64,000 bases of DNA from Macrotrachela quadricornifera (GCA_022393335.1 JAJEKB010021343.1:1-64000), one strand, 5' to 3'; shown: positions 1 through 13,058, counted from the first letter of the stretch. The notes: generated by a model from the sequence alone, not told the origin. Numbers and translations: made by a program.

Positions 1-111
1 AAATTTCTCTTCAACAGTTGATAAATCAGTCTCCATGCCCGGTTACTACTTACATTCCTGAAAGTACTCTAGATTTAATAGTGGCGAATTTTTTGTTAAC
101 GAACTTCGAAG

Positions 112-190
112 GCTGGGGGGTGTAGCCTAACTGATTTTCAAAAGCAGGGGGGGGTGTAATCTAACTGATTTTCAAAAGCAGGGGGGTGTC
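112..190. repeat. G-rich direct repeat, two units of about 34 bp
   Basis: Two near-identical units, each containing 'ctaactgattttcaaaagca' followed by a run of six to eight G, lie at about 121-153 and 155-186. They are followed by C-runs near 200-212 that could pair with the G-runs. This looks like a small tandem duplication at the edge of a repeat; no coding role is apparent. Confidence 0.7.
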
Positions 191-1442
191 GCACCCCACT
201 CGCCCCCCCCCCTATTTACGCTACTGAATATATGCCTATCGTAAAGTAGGGAAAAGTCCAAAGATACTAATTTCGAAAATGAAAAAGAAAAAGAAAAATG
301 AGGACCGTATATAAGAAGATGGTTACCACTCAATCTTTCATTGTTTTTCAAGACAAAAATGACATATTATACGTACTTGAAGGTGAAGAAACTATTTTGT
401 AAAAGTCAGTATTTAAAGTACAGGGAATGTTCCTAATAAGAACAGCCTCGACAATGATATCAATTACTTCCTTTTTTTTATCGTAAAAATAACATTTTTG
501 CATTTTCGGTTCGAGAAGCATCTGGTGAATCAAATGATGTCGATATCAGCTAATTATCTTGAGAATTAATTGAATAATTAGCGGTAGGTTTCAGAGAAAT
601 AAATTTGTTCTTATTATGAGCCATGTTCCTAATACGAACAGTCTATGTAAAATACACAGAAAATCAAAGATTTTTAGAGAACAAAATTTTTTTTATAAGT
701 GAACTTGAAAATTTTGAAAGACTTCTGCAACCAAAAATGTTTCTTGTGGATGAAGGATCTAAAATTCAAAGGTTCAGATTTTTTCAATTTGAAATAAATG
801 AGTTATTATAATTGTAAAAGTGATCATATGTTGTTATTAAGAACAATACATGTAAAATGTACAGAGAAATAATTTTATTTTAGTAGATGACTGCTTTTAC
901 CATCCAAACATAAAAATTTCTTTATGGTTGCACTTCCAAAAATGTTCTTTGACCAATGTTTCATTAAGTTCCAACGGTTCAACAAAAATCGAGTTTTCTT
1001 TACTACACGGTAACATGAACTCAAAAGTATAAATCCACAACTAGATGACATTCTACCTTATTTCTGGTATCTGACATTTAATATCCATTAGTTGAAAACT
1101 CAAGAACTTTTTTTGATATATTTAAATAGTTTTCTAATAAGTTCACCCAATTTAGTATAAAAGAATTCTCAGAAAAAAACCAAAAATAATTACGAAATAA
1201 TATCATGTTAAAGTTAACTTTGCTAGAGATGATAATTGCAAGAAGTTATTAAATAATCTTCAACTAATTGTGTAAAGTAAACCGAACACTCTAACTTAAG
1301 TAATGTGCTTTACCCAGTGTAAGAAAAGCCACACTGTTTCCTTTACACTTAAAGCTTTCATTATATGCAATATAACGAGACTGATTAAAAAATTCTGAGA
1401 AAATTTGTATTAGCAGCGAAAACATAAAATTTGTAAGAAATG

Positions 1443-2023
1443 GGCCAGATGTTCTGACTCGATTTGTATAATAAATTTTTCTATGTTAAAACATGAACTT
1501 GAAAATTTGTCTCTGTCATAGAAAGATGCAGTAAAACACGCTCTACAAAACGGTGTATGATCGATTCCCTCTAACATATATAATAAGAAAGTTATAAGCT
1601 TAGAAATATGCTTGAGAAAAACTAAAAATTTTCCAGAAAATATTTCAGAACGTACAATCAAAATACTGAACTAACCTCATATTATACATTCAGCACATGA
1701 TGCATTCGATTTAAAATCTTTATAAAATCGATTTTAGAAGTCAGATCATGTCTGAAATTAATAATATAATAAGTTTAAAGCAAATATTCCATGAACTAAA
1801 TATGTAAGCCGAGTTTAGTTCAATATTTTGATTGTATGTTCTGAAATATTTCCGGTAAAATTTCTAAGCTTATAACTCTCTTATTATATACGTTAGAGGG
1901 AATCAATCATATACGGTTCTGTAGAGCGTGTTTTACTGCAACTCTCTATGACAGAGACAAATTTTCAAGTCCATGTTTTAAGATGGAAAAATTTATTATA
2001 TGAATCGAGTCAGAACATCTGAC
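1443..2023. repeat. Long inverted repeat (arms about 230 and 209 bp)
   Basis: The sequence at 1443-1674 recurs in reverse complement at 1815-2023 with scattered substitutions and small indels, separated by about 140 bp. Both arms contain the stretch 'gcagtaaaacacgctctaca' in opposite orientation. The transcript of either strand would fold into a long hairpin. No terminal target-site duplication was identified, so it is called only as an inverted repeat, probably a decayed foldback transposon. Confidence 0.8.
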
Positions 2024-2278
2024 CCACCCCTTACCAGGCCTGCAGAATCTGCCGTAGCTTCCCTGCAGCACAACAAAAATCTGAAAAATTTCCCCGAGTT
2101 TCAGAAATGTACAAGTTAGAGCATCTTTTCTAGGAAAACGTATGTTAAAGAAAATAATTCTGTTCTTTTCTCAATTCATAAAGTTTGTATTCAATGAATA
2201 AGACGAAACTACAAAAGGTTAGTGTTATTTTTGTTCACTTTATTCAATCGTACAGGTAATCCGATGGTGATAGTGATT

Positions 2279-2500
2279 TTACACTGGGCTGTTAGTCACA
2301 GATGCAGTAACTGTATCGTCGACGGCTGTCGTCGATTTCAGTGACTTGAAGAGTGGAAGCTGTCCAGGTTGTGGCTTTAATCGATATTTTTCATATGGAT
2401 GATAACTCTGGTGATGAGGGTGTGATTTATCTTTTCTGCCTTTCCAGTCACAGTAGTAGCACTGAACTCCTTCTTTACTTGAGGGTTGTTGTTTACTCAT
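2279..2500 (-). CDS. Possible small zinc-finger-like ORF or exon
   Basis: A 73-residue open frame starting with ATG. Its base composition is less AT-rich than its surroundings, which suggests real coding history. A CYYC pair at residues 14-17 is followed by a His-rich stretch (HPHHQSYHP) and a basic, Gln/Pro-containing segment, resembling a single divergent zinc finger of the kind seen at the N terminus of some transposon proteins. The stop codon overlaps a possible splice donor (GTGTAA), so this may be a first exon. No family is recognised, and it may be a transposon remnant given the inverted repeats on either side. Confidence 0.3.
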   Translation of the reverse strand: MSKQQPSSKEGVQCYYCDWKGRKDKSHPHHQSYHPYEKYRLKPQPGQLPLFKSLKSTTAVDDTVTASVTNSPV

Positions 2501-2591
2501 AGATGTTCTTTAACGATATACGATCTGGTAAATAAATACAAAACTACTATTAAAATCATACTCTCCAAAAAGGCCATTAAAAAATGAATTC

Positions 2592-2941
2592 GAGCTTTCA
2601 TCAGCATACGTTCAGTATTACTAGGAATGATATCAACATTGAAAGCAACACAAAGAATAAAAAGAAGAGAAAAAAGAGAACCAAAAAAGCTGATAATACG
2701 AAATATAAAATATATAAAATAACCACATGTCTTAATACCAATATATCTAATGAAATATTTTCTGTTTTTCGGGTAGTTACTAGTCAGATATAATAATATA
2801 CAGACATGCAGCTATTTTATACGTTTTACATGCTGTATTATCAGCTATTTTGGTTCTCTTTTTTCTCTTCTTTTTATTCTTTGTGCTGTTTTTCATTTTG
2901 ATAACATTCTAATGACACTGACTTTACATTGACGAAAGCTC
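2592..2941. repeat. Foldback repeat (arms about 108-140 bp)
   Basis: The sequence at 2592-2699 recurs in reverse complement at 2834-2941, and weaker pairing continues inward to about 2733 and 2801. Both arms carry the purine tract 'aaaaagaagagaaaaaagag' or its complement. It has the shape of a palindromic MITE or solo hairpin. No gene overlaps it. Confidence 0.75.
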
Positions 2942-4589
2942 AAACTGACTTCTGAATGATTTTTTGAAAACTGATTTAAATAGCAGTTTTAGATTCAATT
3001 GACAAATACTTATTTCCTATTATTTTACCGTCTAACGTTTAAAACAAAATATATTGAACAAGTTTACCAAAAAAATTGAAACAAATGAAATATTGAAAAG
3101 ATAGACCTCCATTCTTGCAAGATGACTCTCGCGATCCATAAGATTCATATCTGAGTCTCTGGATTGTTATATACTTTAATTTTACAGAAGTTGTCAGTTT
3201 ATAAATGACAGAGAGTATATCACGAATACTGAGAAAGATTTGGTACTATAGCTACAAGCTTTCGATAGAGAGAACGAAGCGGAGTATAGAATGATCGTGC
3301 ATACATGACACGTATAACGCACATATCTATCTTCCGCTCTTTTCTTTTCTTTCCATTCCTTCGCTTTCAGATATTTCCCCAAACATTTTGTCTTTTGGAT
3401 ATGATTTATATACTTTCGTTCTCATCATATTTTCTTCGAAGTCTGTTCAGTTTTCTGTAGTTCATTCATGTATATACAGTTGTCGCTTGAAAACAAGATA
3501 GTTCAGCATTAATGTATCAGAGCACCCTCATTAACAAGAACAATTAATTTTTTCTTTTAAAGAAACTGAAACTTCCCTGCCAAAGGCTGGGATATCACTA
3601 TTTAAGCTACGGTTACTTTCTCATTCAATAAATTTGTGTATTTTACCCTCAGTTCAAGAATTTTCCCCTTCTGAATTTTTTCCTTTCTTAATTTCCCCTT
3701 GTCGATTTTTTCCTTTCTCAATTTTTCTCAAGATTTCCCCGAGAAGTCCATTTTTCCCAGCAGCGGCGCTGCAACCTACGGGTAGATTCTGCACCCCTGC
3801 CCCTTACCATGACACTCTATTATTTAATAGGAATTTCGCCTAATGATAGTTTTATCTCTAATCTTTAGATAAGTGCCAATACTACAATAACTGAAGCTTG
3901 TTCTCAAAGAAAACAATCCGTATTCTTTCGTTTATGCTTGTCATACTCATGGATTTCTGCTTTGGTGTTTGTTATAATTAGTGTTGACCACACTAGATCG
4001 TATCATTGTTTTAAACATACGCTTTAATGTTCTTCTCTCTACTTTCTTTCCCTTCCGTTTTGCTCCTCTTTTCTCCATTCAATAACCATCCTTACACTTT
4101 TATATGGTAAGCCGAGTAGCTCTGTCTAATTCGACTTACAATACTAAAAGGAAAGTTTAATAACGGAAGACATTACTTTAAAGAACTATACCACTAAGTG
4201 ACACTTCTACTATTTCTTACGAAGAAACTACCAGAGATGTCACCTCTATTTTGATTCATGTACATCTCATGGAATAGAGTATGTTGAAATAGTAAAAAGC
4301 TTAAAGAGACTTCTGCTCATGGATCGTTTTTCAAAAGTTATGGGTTTTTACTTTATTTTTCGACTCATTCCTATGTATTTATCGAAAAATGCAAATAACA
4401 GAGGTTTGATCTGAAATTTTGTTCATAGATAGGTATCATTACCTTTAGAATATTCTGAATTCTTTTTTTTATAAAGTAATATATCGAAATAACAACATCA
4501 ACAGTGTGTCTAGTTAGCTGAATCTATTAGTGACTACTGTCAAATAATTGTGTATGCTCTATTGATTAATCAATTTATTTTCTAGAAAA

Positions 4590-7500
4590 ATGATGAAATA
4601 CTTACTCATTGTATTATTTATCGAAATGATGTGTATTACGTTGAATAGTGCTACTACTAAATGCTTTAAGACAAATTGTCATACACATTTCTATAATGGC
4701 TGTAAGTAATCAATCTTAATTGTACAAAAAATAATAAAAAACAAACCGATAGGCAATACACGGGATAGAGAAATCTCAATTTTTATTCATTAAAATATTT
4801 TTCTATTTATTTAGGTCCCAAGAACACGTACATGAAGTCATGGAAATATTGTTGGGGGTTTTTTGGAAAATATGAAACATGCTGTCATACCAAGACAAAT
4901 CTCATAAATCAAGGTTAGATGTTCCTTATTCTTTTTACAACGAACTTTCGGTATCATGAAAGAACGAAATACTATCTTGTCTCTTGATCTTGCGAAATAA
5001 TGTTGAACAGATAAAAAATAACGACGAAAGCAAGAGATAAGAACCCTCTCGATCTGTTTGAACGTGCACTGTTGCATCTAGAAATCACATCTGCTCAAAA
5101 TTTTATCATAGAGTAAGAGAACTTATAATATAATTCTATTCTAATTGCTTGGAATGCAACGTACGAATTAGACAAAAAATACTAAGATGTTGCTTTCTTA
5201 TCACTGATGAAGATTTACTACACTCTAAAGAAAATCGGTTTTATATCAAACTTAGAAAAAGGCTTGAGAGGTGGTTAAACGAAAAAAAGATCTTTCTCTG
5301 AGCATAGGAGACGAATCTCGCATTTTGAGCCATTTCTAGATGCCGTAGAGAAGAAAAAGACTGAGACAAGAATCTTTAAAACTTTCGCAATTTACTTGAA
5401 ACCTCTGAAGGATTTTTACTAAACGATTCAGGCATTTTGTTAATTCTTGAATGTTTTGTAGCTTTTTCAAGTAATCTAATGTAATAAAACATTGGTGAAC
5501 TGTTTCATTATCGCTGCAGTGTTTATCTAATTGTTGATCAACAACGAGATACTGAAGAAGTAGCATTATCACTATCATCGGTTCTGTCTGTATTACACAA
5601 AAGACAAGCTCATATACGAGAGAAGCTACAAGCAGAAAGAATGAGTGAATAGGCAGCTACTATCGATAAAGAGGTCACAATGTCTGGTCCTCCATAGACC
5701 GAATACTCTCATATCTTGAGATTTTATGCTATTTTGCTATACCTTGTAACGTATCGTAGAAAACAACGAAACCTTAATAATGTTTCGAAATCTGCCAGGT
5801 TTCTTGTAAAATCTTTATTGTTTCTTCTGAGCCAAAAAAGTTTCGTAGCGCATTTTCTAAAGGTATCACAGATGAAAGATTTCCCATAGACCTATCTTAT
5901 TTATTATGTCGAAATTGGGCAGATGTCCATTAATTAGAAACTTTAGCGCTCTAACTTCATTTTTCCGATTCTCGATTTACAATCATTCTGTAAGCGGTTT
6001 TCGATAATGTATCATTTTTAACTTTAATACTTTGCTATATGAAGTTTATACCTCGGCTAATATACAATGCTTCAATCATGTAGTCATCACAACAACTTCA
6101 CTGAATCTTAGAGTGTTTTAATACTTTCAGAGAGAAGTCGATGATTAGAGATAGATCTTTTTTTCTTACGTAACTTCATTAAAGATAACTTTAAAAATGT
6201 TAAGCTAACAATTTGTATGAATGTAATAGAACATATCATTTTTGCTTTATTAGCGAATTAGAGGGTGTCCCAGAAATACTGAAACAATTTTAAAATTTAT
6301 CGTTCTTGCATTTAACAAAAACCAAAGTCTTTGGAACTTTGACAGATTATTGTACGTACTTAGTGCTATATAACTACAAATTTTCAGATCTATAACTTGT
6401 ACTATAGATGAGAACAACTAACAACAGTATCATGCATTATTTTTCCAATTTTCCTGATCACCTTCGGATGTATAACAATTTTTTTGTTAGATTTTGTCTA
6501 TATCTCGGCTTAAATAGACGATAAAATCTTGTATTCTTTCGAAAAAAATGTGCCATGAAAGGTTCTATAAAACTGTAACACATTAAATCACTATTGACTT
6601 TTGTCAATGATTACTGCCATATTCAAAATGAACAATCTACATTGTTGTACTACTTCTCAGAATCAGAATATTGTGCATAACAAAACAATTATTCAGGAGA
6701 CCTTTTTGTTTTTCAATAGCAATTTGTTCATACAGCTTTTGAAGAGCTTTTGATGGGGCATCTTTCGAATAAAAAACCAAAGCTTTATTATTATCTCAAA
6801 CTGAGATAAATGCAAAACAGAAAAGTCGTATAAACAATTTTTTTATTATGCATAATATTCTGATTCTGAGAAATAGTACAATAATGTAAATTGTTCATTT
6901 TGAATATGGCAGTGACCATTGACAAAAGTCAATAGTGATTTAATCTGTTACAGTTTTATAGAACTTTTTATGCCACATTTTTTTCGAAAGAATACAAGAT
7001 TTTATCATCTACCTAAGCTGAGATATAGACAAAATATGAAAAAAGAAAATGTTGTACACCTGAAGATGATCAGGAAAATTGGAAAAATAGTGCATGATAC
7101 TGTTGTTAGTTGTTCTCATCTATAGTACAAGTTATAGATCTGAAAATTTGTAGTTATATAGCACTAAGTACGTACAATAATCTGTCAAAGTTCCAAAGAC
7201 TTTGGTTTTTGTTAAATGCAAGAACGATAAATTTTAAAATTGTTTCAGTATTTCTGGGACACCCTTTATCCATTGTTTTATCATTGCAGAAGATTATATA
7301 ATTAAGAGATCTGCTATGAGCCCATCGAGCATCGTGCTAGATATCGAAGCACTCGATAAATGTTAGATTTCTTATTTGAGATACTTATCTTATTCAACAT
7401 CATTGAAAACCTTTAAATCCAAATTTTTAGCGCATTTGGATGACCTGATGAAAAGTTAGCTCAATTTTACTGTCGAGCACTCCTGAGGTCATTTAAAAAA

Positions 7501-10500
7501 TATTGTTAAAAATCATTTATATAAACTTTAGATTTTTTTTGATAACATAAAATTATTGAAATATTTCGTGTAATATACCAAAAGATAGAGCATCAAAAGC
7601 TGAACAAAATTTGCACAATAAAAATGTATTGAATATTATAATTGTTATCCCTAGGTACAAGTTCAATTTCTATCGAGTCTAGTTTTCAAACTTCTAAAAG
7701 TATCTCAACATTTTCCAGTGTAACTTGTGATGACAGTTCTCCAACCGTTTAAAAGCTTGTAGCTTCATCTTTTGATCATAAATAGAGATCAGTAAGGCTA
7801 AGAAAATCCCAAGAGCGTTCGTCGCTATGGACCTTCCTTACCGAGATATAGTCAATTATTAGGGTTAGTTGTATAGAGAACGCTCTAGGATATATAGATA
7901 GAAATAAAGAAACTTCTCACTAATAAGAAATATAACTTTTGTTGTAACACAGTTTTGACTATATCTCGGGAAGGAAAGTCCATGGATGATCAAAAGATGA
8001 ACGTAAAAGCTTTTAAACAGTTAGAAGACGTCCCTCGTTAGAATTCTGCAATTTATTTATAAATTTTTTTCATCATCAGAGATCAGATAATTTAGTGGAA
8101 CGAAAGAATTTTAGTTCTTAGTAAATTAAGATCAATCTTTTACAAAGATTAGTTGCTCTTTCTTTAAATGTCTTTCTTGAGTAAATTATTAACAAATATC
8201 TTATGTTTTAGAAAATATAACAACACCACATCTGGCAGATCAAGTTATGACGGGTAGGTAAACTCATACGTCCATCGCAATGATTTAAAATATACTTCCA
8301 GTAGTTCATAAATGAAACTATTTCAGAATTCTTTACAGACAAGCTCCCATAAATTCTTGAAAATCTGAAGTAAAAAATTACATTTTGTATTAAGAGAAAT
8401 CAAACATTTTAGCAATTACTAGAACTTATTCAATGTCGTTTAACTGTGAGATTTATTACTAAATTTTCAATTCAATGAGCAATTCCAATTAAATATATAT
8501 CAAAAAGGAAATAGTTATAGCTTAGCAATCTGCGAAAATATCGTGCTCTATGATTTAAAATATTGCAAAATCGATATCCAATGTTAGATAATTTAGAATA
8601 TAAGAGTGATCAGTTAGATAAAATATTCCATTACTTTCTCTTTCTTTTATGCTACTTCAAGTATTTTCGGAAAAATGACATATTTTTATTTGAGCAGTAC
8701 CTCTTATGATAATCACGACAATCAAATACTTAAATTTGTTTTCGGTCATTTAAAACCATATCGGATGGTAACGCAATTTTTTTAGTAAGAACGAGTTGAA
8801 TGAAAATTACAGATAAGGTATTATATGATTTGTCTACGAATAGAATATCTAATCAAATTGAGACTATTTAAATTGCAAACAACATGTACAAATTTGATAA
8901 TCTTACAAAAATTATGAATATACTATTTGTAAATACCTTCTACAATGACAGAGTTTTTAACAGTTTAGTTTATATTTTCAATATCAGCTCTTTTACTGCA
9001 TATCGTACAATTAATATCTTTCTCTTCAGGTGTTAGTTCAAATTTCAAATATTTTTTTTGAAATCACTATATATTACTCACTTATATAGCTTCTATTGGT
9101 GATAATTTAAATATGTGCTTTTGCATATGATAATAAACCTGAGCCATTTATTATTATTGTATTACGGGTGTTTATCGTAATACATAATTATCGTAATAAA
9201 TAATGCTTCAACAAAAAAAGAATTAGCATTGTATGTGTACCATAACTAGTAAAAAAATGGCATTTATCCGAAAAATACTTGAACCTGTACAAAAAAATGT
9301 AATGGGTATCTTATCGAAATGGACATTTCATTATGTAAATGACTGAGATGCTCTTTAAGCTGTCAGGATCCGAAGAAATTTTCCTTCAAGTTCTGTGATT
9401 ATCACAGATTACGAAAATTAATTGTGCCTTGAATTGGTTCTTGAAATGCTTAATATCAAACATAGAATGATGATATAGTGATCATATATATTTTTCTTTT
9501 TTCATTAATTACTAAAGGATTAAGAACAAAGTCAACTACAAGACAATCAACTACTGCAACCAAATGGAGTATGTAACATATTTTCATTTTCATGTTTCAA
9601 ATAATTTAATAGAGTTGATCACAGAAATTGTTTCATATCAAAAATACATCTTACCAAATATTATCATCATTTACTTTCTACACACGTTTATATTGAGCGA
9701 AACCAATCGATTATGTATAGTATATAGTGTACAGTAAATGACAAAAGTTTAAGCGAATTCATTTATTTTATTTTTATTTCACATTAAGAAATACTGATTT
9801 GATTTAAATGGTGACATAGGTAGTGTAAGAGACTGGCTACAAAGTGTACTGTAGAAGGAAGACTCTGTGCTCTCTAGTATTTTGCATTTCCTAACCAAGA
9901 AATTTTCTCTAAACTAAAAAGAAATACATACATAGATCGGTAGAAAATTCTATTCCCTGAACTAATCTTCATGGTAAAAATCTTATTTATATGAGAATAT
10001 CCGAAAAAAATACTTTTTTTGGTCGAAATAATAAAAAAAACAAGTCAGCTCTGTTCCCCAAAGTTTTATTTCAAAAAGATGCATGTGAAAAGCGAGTAAT
10101 ATTTGACCTTAAAGTACGAGTTCTCAAATCAAAAACTTGGAAATCAGAAAGGCTCCTTTTTGCAAACTATTACTAGTAGCTATTGCTATTACGTACTGAC
10201 TCAAATCAATAGAATTAGATATCGAATACCGTCGACTCTTAACGAAAAAAGCGGCAAATTTCGTCAGATTCTTTACGATTTTCTCAAAAACGTGATTTCA
10301 ACAATTTCTAATAAAATTTTATTGTTTGGTTTTGGCTTGGAGATATTCAATGCTTTACTCGGTCTCCGTTCATTAACTGATGCTTGATTTTCAAAGATAT
10401 ATCATGATGAAGAAAAAGAAAATAACGAATATATTCTCCAGCTAGTTCAACAAAAAAAAATAAAAGACATCTACAATGGAAATCTTTTACTGGAATGAAA

Positions 10501-13058
10501 CCTTATTTTATTTCACTGACGAAGTTACGATACAAAAGAATTGAAAAACCGAAAAGATCAGGAAAAAACACCAAAGTCAGAAAAAGGTTCAAATTTCAGA
10601 AACATCTCACTTTTCAGAAGGCCTGACAACTCTAAAGAATGCTGTCTTACTTGTTCTTGAGTTAGGATCTGATGAAAAATCTTGTATGCATATTATAGTG
10701 TATAATTTTGTCAGGATTGAAGTCTGACTTTTTTGTATCCTGGATTGCTTTCATTCCCGTTCTTTTGTTTTCTCCCTCGCAATTTTAACAGTTGAATAGT
10801 TGCACACTTGAACTGATATTTGTGTATTTGAAATACACTCATTCAACTATCAGCTGTTCAATAATTAAACCTAACCTTTTAGGTTGACATATATGATACA
10901 AATACTTTCAATTTATGTACACTAGTTGAACTTCTTTTATTCCTGAATTTTTCTTCGACCCCTCCAAATAGCTTGTATTCTATCCCCATTTGAAAGAGTA
11001 TTAATGAAAGTTATGAAAAATCTCGAATCATTTAATTCGGTAGTTTTTCTGGAGTAATTGGCATTGTATGAGAATTTGAACCTAGATCAATTGAAAATAT
11101 CTGAATTTTTTCAATTCGATTCATTCACTAAAATATAGCAGTCTTTTAGCTCTTATATATTTTTCGTATTCTATTAAATTTTAAAAATCTCTATTCAGAT
11201 TGACAACCGCTTAAATTGCTTGAATTCCTTAAATTGAGTACACTGATATCAAGATATCTCTTTCTTTCTCAATCTTCATCTTTAAAATTCTATTCAATTT
11301 TTAAAATTATTTTTATTCTTAAATATGTAGAGATATTTGTTTTGTAAAATTCTGCAGTATTTCTAATTACTGGATCGTAGGTAGTGCTGAGCTCTCAATA
11401 CTAAAACAAAAAAAACTTCTTGTAAAATATAACAAATAGAAATGAGCACTGAACTTCTAAAATTTGAGTGATTATAAAGCGCTTTTGAAAATTTTTAAAA
11501 AATCAATGATTCCAAAATTTGAATTTATTTTTAAAAAATGTATTGTTAAATGTGAGAATGAAATTCATACTTTTCCCATTTTGATGCTAATAAAACAATG
11601 TATATGAGAAGTAAAATTCTTTACACAACAAGAAATGTCAATGTATAATACATCTATATTTTACTTTTTCTATAATTATTTCATTACATGATATTAAAGG
11701 ATTCTTTATTCGACTCTCCTTTAAATGAGCACTAACGCGAAATCAAGCATTCGAGAATGTAAGATAAGGAGAACAACAGAAAACAGAACAGAGAGAAAAC
11801 AGTTAATAATAATTTAAACGATGTGAAGGCATGTAAACAACATATCTCTAACACATGATATTCGAGAATGTTCCACATGTCCTTAGAGGACTTTATATTA
11901 CTTATATCAAGAAAAAGTTTCTCTCCAATCTATGTTTTCTTTATATTTGAGAAATCATTGATATAGACATCGGTAAAATATATTGTAATAGTACTTTTCT
12001 TTACAACAACTGAGAATTTTCTCTATTTTTCTCTATCACATCAGACAGAGTGAAAAACAATATTATAGAAGTTTGTCTTTTCTCACAATTCAAAGAAAAT
12101 GAAAGATTCCTTTTGACGGTGATCTTGTTTTCTCTTTCTTTTAGTACCACTGCGTGCCAGTTTAATAGATATTCTTGAAAATACCACATGGAACAAAAAT
12201 GGTCAAACATTAGGAGGACAAAATCCAACACTCTCTGGCCCTCTCGGATTATACGTGGATGATGAACAAACAACTTATGTCGCTGATTCAAAAAATCACC
12301 GTATTGTAGCATGGAAGTCTGGTGAAACAAATGGACAAATAGTGGCAGGTGGACATGGAGAAGCAAATGGTACTCATCAATTGAATAGACCAATAGATGT
12401 GATCGTGGATAAAGAGAGAGATAGTCTTATTATTTGTGAGCTAGCGAATAGAAGAGTAGTTAGATGGCCTCGTCAAAATGGAACAAGTGGAGAGATAATT
12501 ATTTCGAATATCTCTTGTGCGGGTTTGACAATGGATGACAATGGATTTCTCTATGTTTCTAATTTTGACAAACATGAAGTAAGAAGATATCGAATGGGTG
12601 AATCCAAAGGAATAGTAGTAGCAGGTGGAAATGGAGAAGGAGACCGTTTTGATCAGCTCTATTTCCCTACTTACATATTCGTCGATCGAGAAAATTCAGT
12701 ATTTGTGTCTGACTATGAAAATCACCGTGTAATGAAATGGGCAGAAGGTGCAAAAGAAGGTGTTGTTGTTGCTGGTGGGCAAGGAATGGGATATGATCTG
12801 ACACATTTGTATTATCCTCTAGGAGTTGTAGTTGATCAATTGGGTACTGTTTATGTAGCTAATAGTCGGAATCATCGAATTGTAAGTTGGCCTAAAGGAG
12901 CACAACAGGGAAATGTTATTATTAATGGATTTGTTCGAGAAACACAAGCATATCAATTCAGTCAGCCTACGGGATTGTCATTTGATCAACAAGGTAATCT
13001 CTATGTTGTTGATAAGGTTAACGGACGAGTACAACGATTTGATATTGAATTACCATGA
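4590..13058 (+). CDS. Secreted six-cysteine / NHL beta-propeller protein, 5 exons
   Basis: Exon model 4590-4701, 4815-4913, 8212-8253, 9518-9568, 12145-13058. Every junction is GT-AG and phase 1, giving 405 residues ending in TGA. Residues 1-20 form a signal peptide (MMKYLLIVLFIEMMC...). Cysteines at 25, 30, 38, 50, 60 and 61 suggest a small disulfide-bonded domain. A Thr-rich linker (about 70-101) leads to six NHL repeats (about 115-405), each with an N-H-R-[IV]-x-x-W core and a following V-A-G-G turn. NHL repeats form beta-propellers used for binding; a secreted lectin-like or adhesive role is inferred only from the architecture. The large introns, about 3.3 kb and 2.6 kb, are unusual for this window and contain transposon-like repeats. 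The last exon alone is certain; exons 1-4 rest on splice phase and the signal peptide. A polyadenylation signal lies near 13145. Confidence 0.78.
6261..7266. mobile_element. 1.0 kb palindromic mariner-like foldback MITE
   Basis: The left arm (6261 to about 6695) and right arm (about 6830-7266) are inverted copies of each other, roughly 90% alike by eye, around a loop of about 130 bp. The ends read GAGGGTGTCCCAG and its complement, similar to Tc1/mariner terminal repeats, and the element is bounded by TA at 6259-6260 and 7267-7268, the dinucleotide target duplicated by that superfamily. No transposase frame is present. It sits in the intron between exons 2 and 3 of the NHL gene. Confidence 0.8.
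7739..8027. repeat. Interrupted inverted repeat in the same NHL intron
   Basis: The segments 7739-7779 and 7825-7855 recur in reverse complement at 7985-8027 and 7952-7985. The left arm has about 45 extra bases. Shared landmarks are 'tatggaccttcc' and 'ggaaggaaagtccat'. Probably a second decayed foldback element. Confidence 0.65.
8254..12144 (+). other. Large intronic tracts of the NHL gene, no further feature seen
   Basis: Apart from the short exon at 9518-9568 these roughly 3.8 kb are AT-rich intron. Open frames near 9991-10387 lack coding character, and no repeat boundary or RNA gene was recognised. Confidence 0.5.

Larger units (their letters stand above)
1..4589. other. Gene-poor, repeat-bearing left flank
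   Basis: Apart from the repeats and the one candidate ORF listed separately, no exon with coding character was seen here. The sequence is AT-rich. Fragments at about 2030-2110 and, in reverse orientation, 3640-3812 share a short pyrimidine-rich motif around a 'ctgcagaatct' core, suggesting scattered pieces of one repeat family. From about 3000 to 4589 nothing else was recognised. Confidence 0.5.

Noticed and set aside
6919..7301. Two plus-strand frames of 60-70 codons
   Set aside because: They lie inside the right arm of the non-coding palindrome and show no protein character.
9991..10387. Overlapping frames inside the last large NHL intron
   Set aside because: No coding bias, start context or family resemblance; treated as chance frames in intron.
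12001..12393. Minus-strand frame of 130 codons
   Set aside because: It overlaps the intron-exon boundary of the NHL gene and is antisense to its clear NHL repeats.
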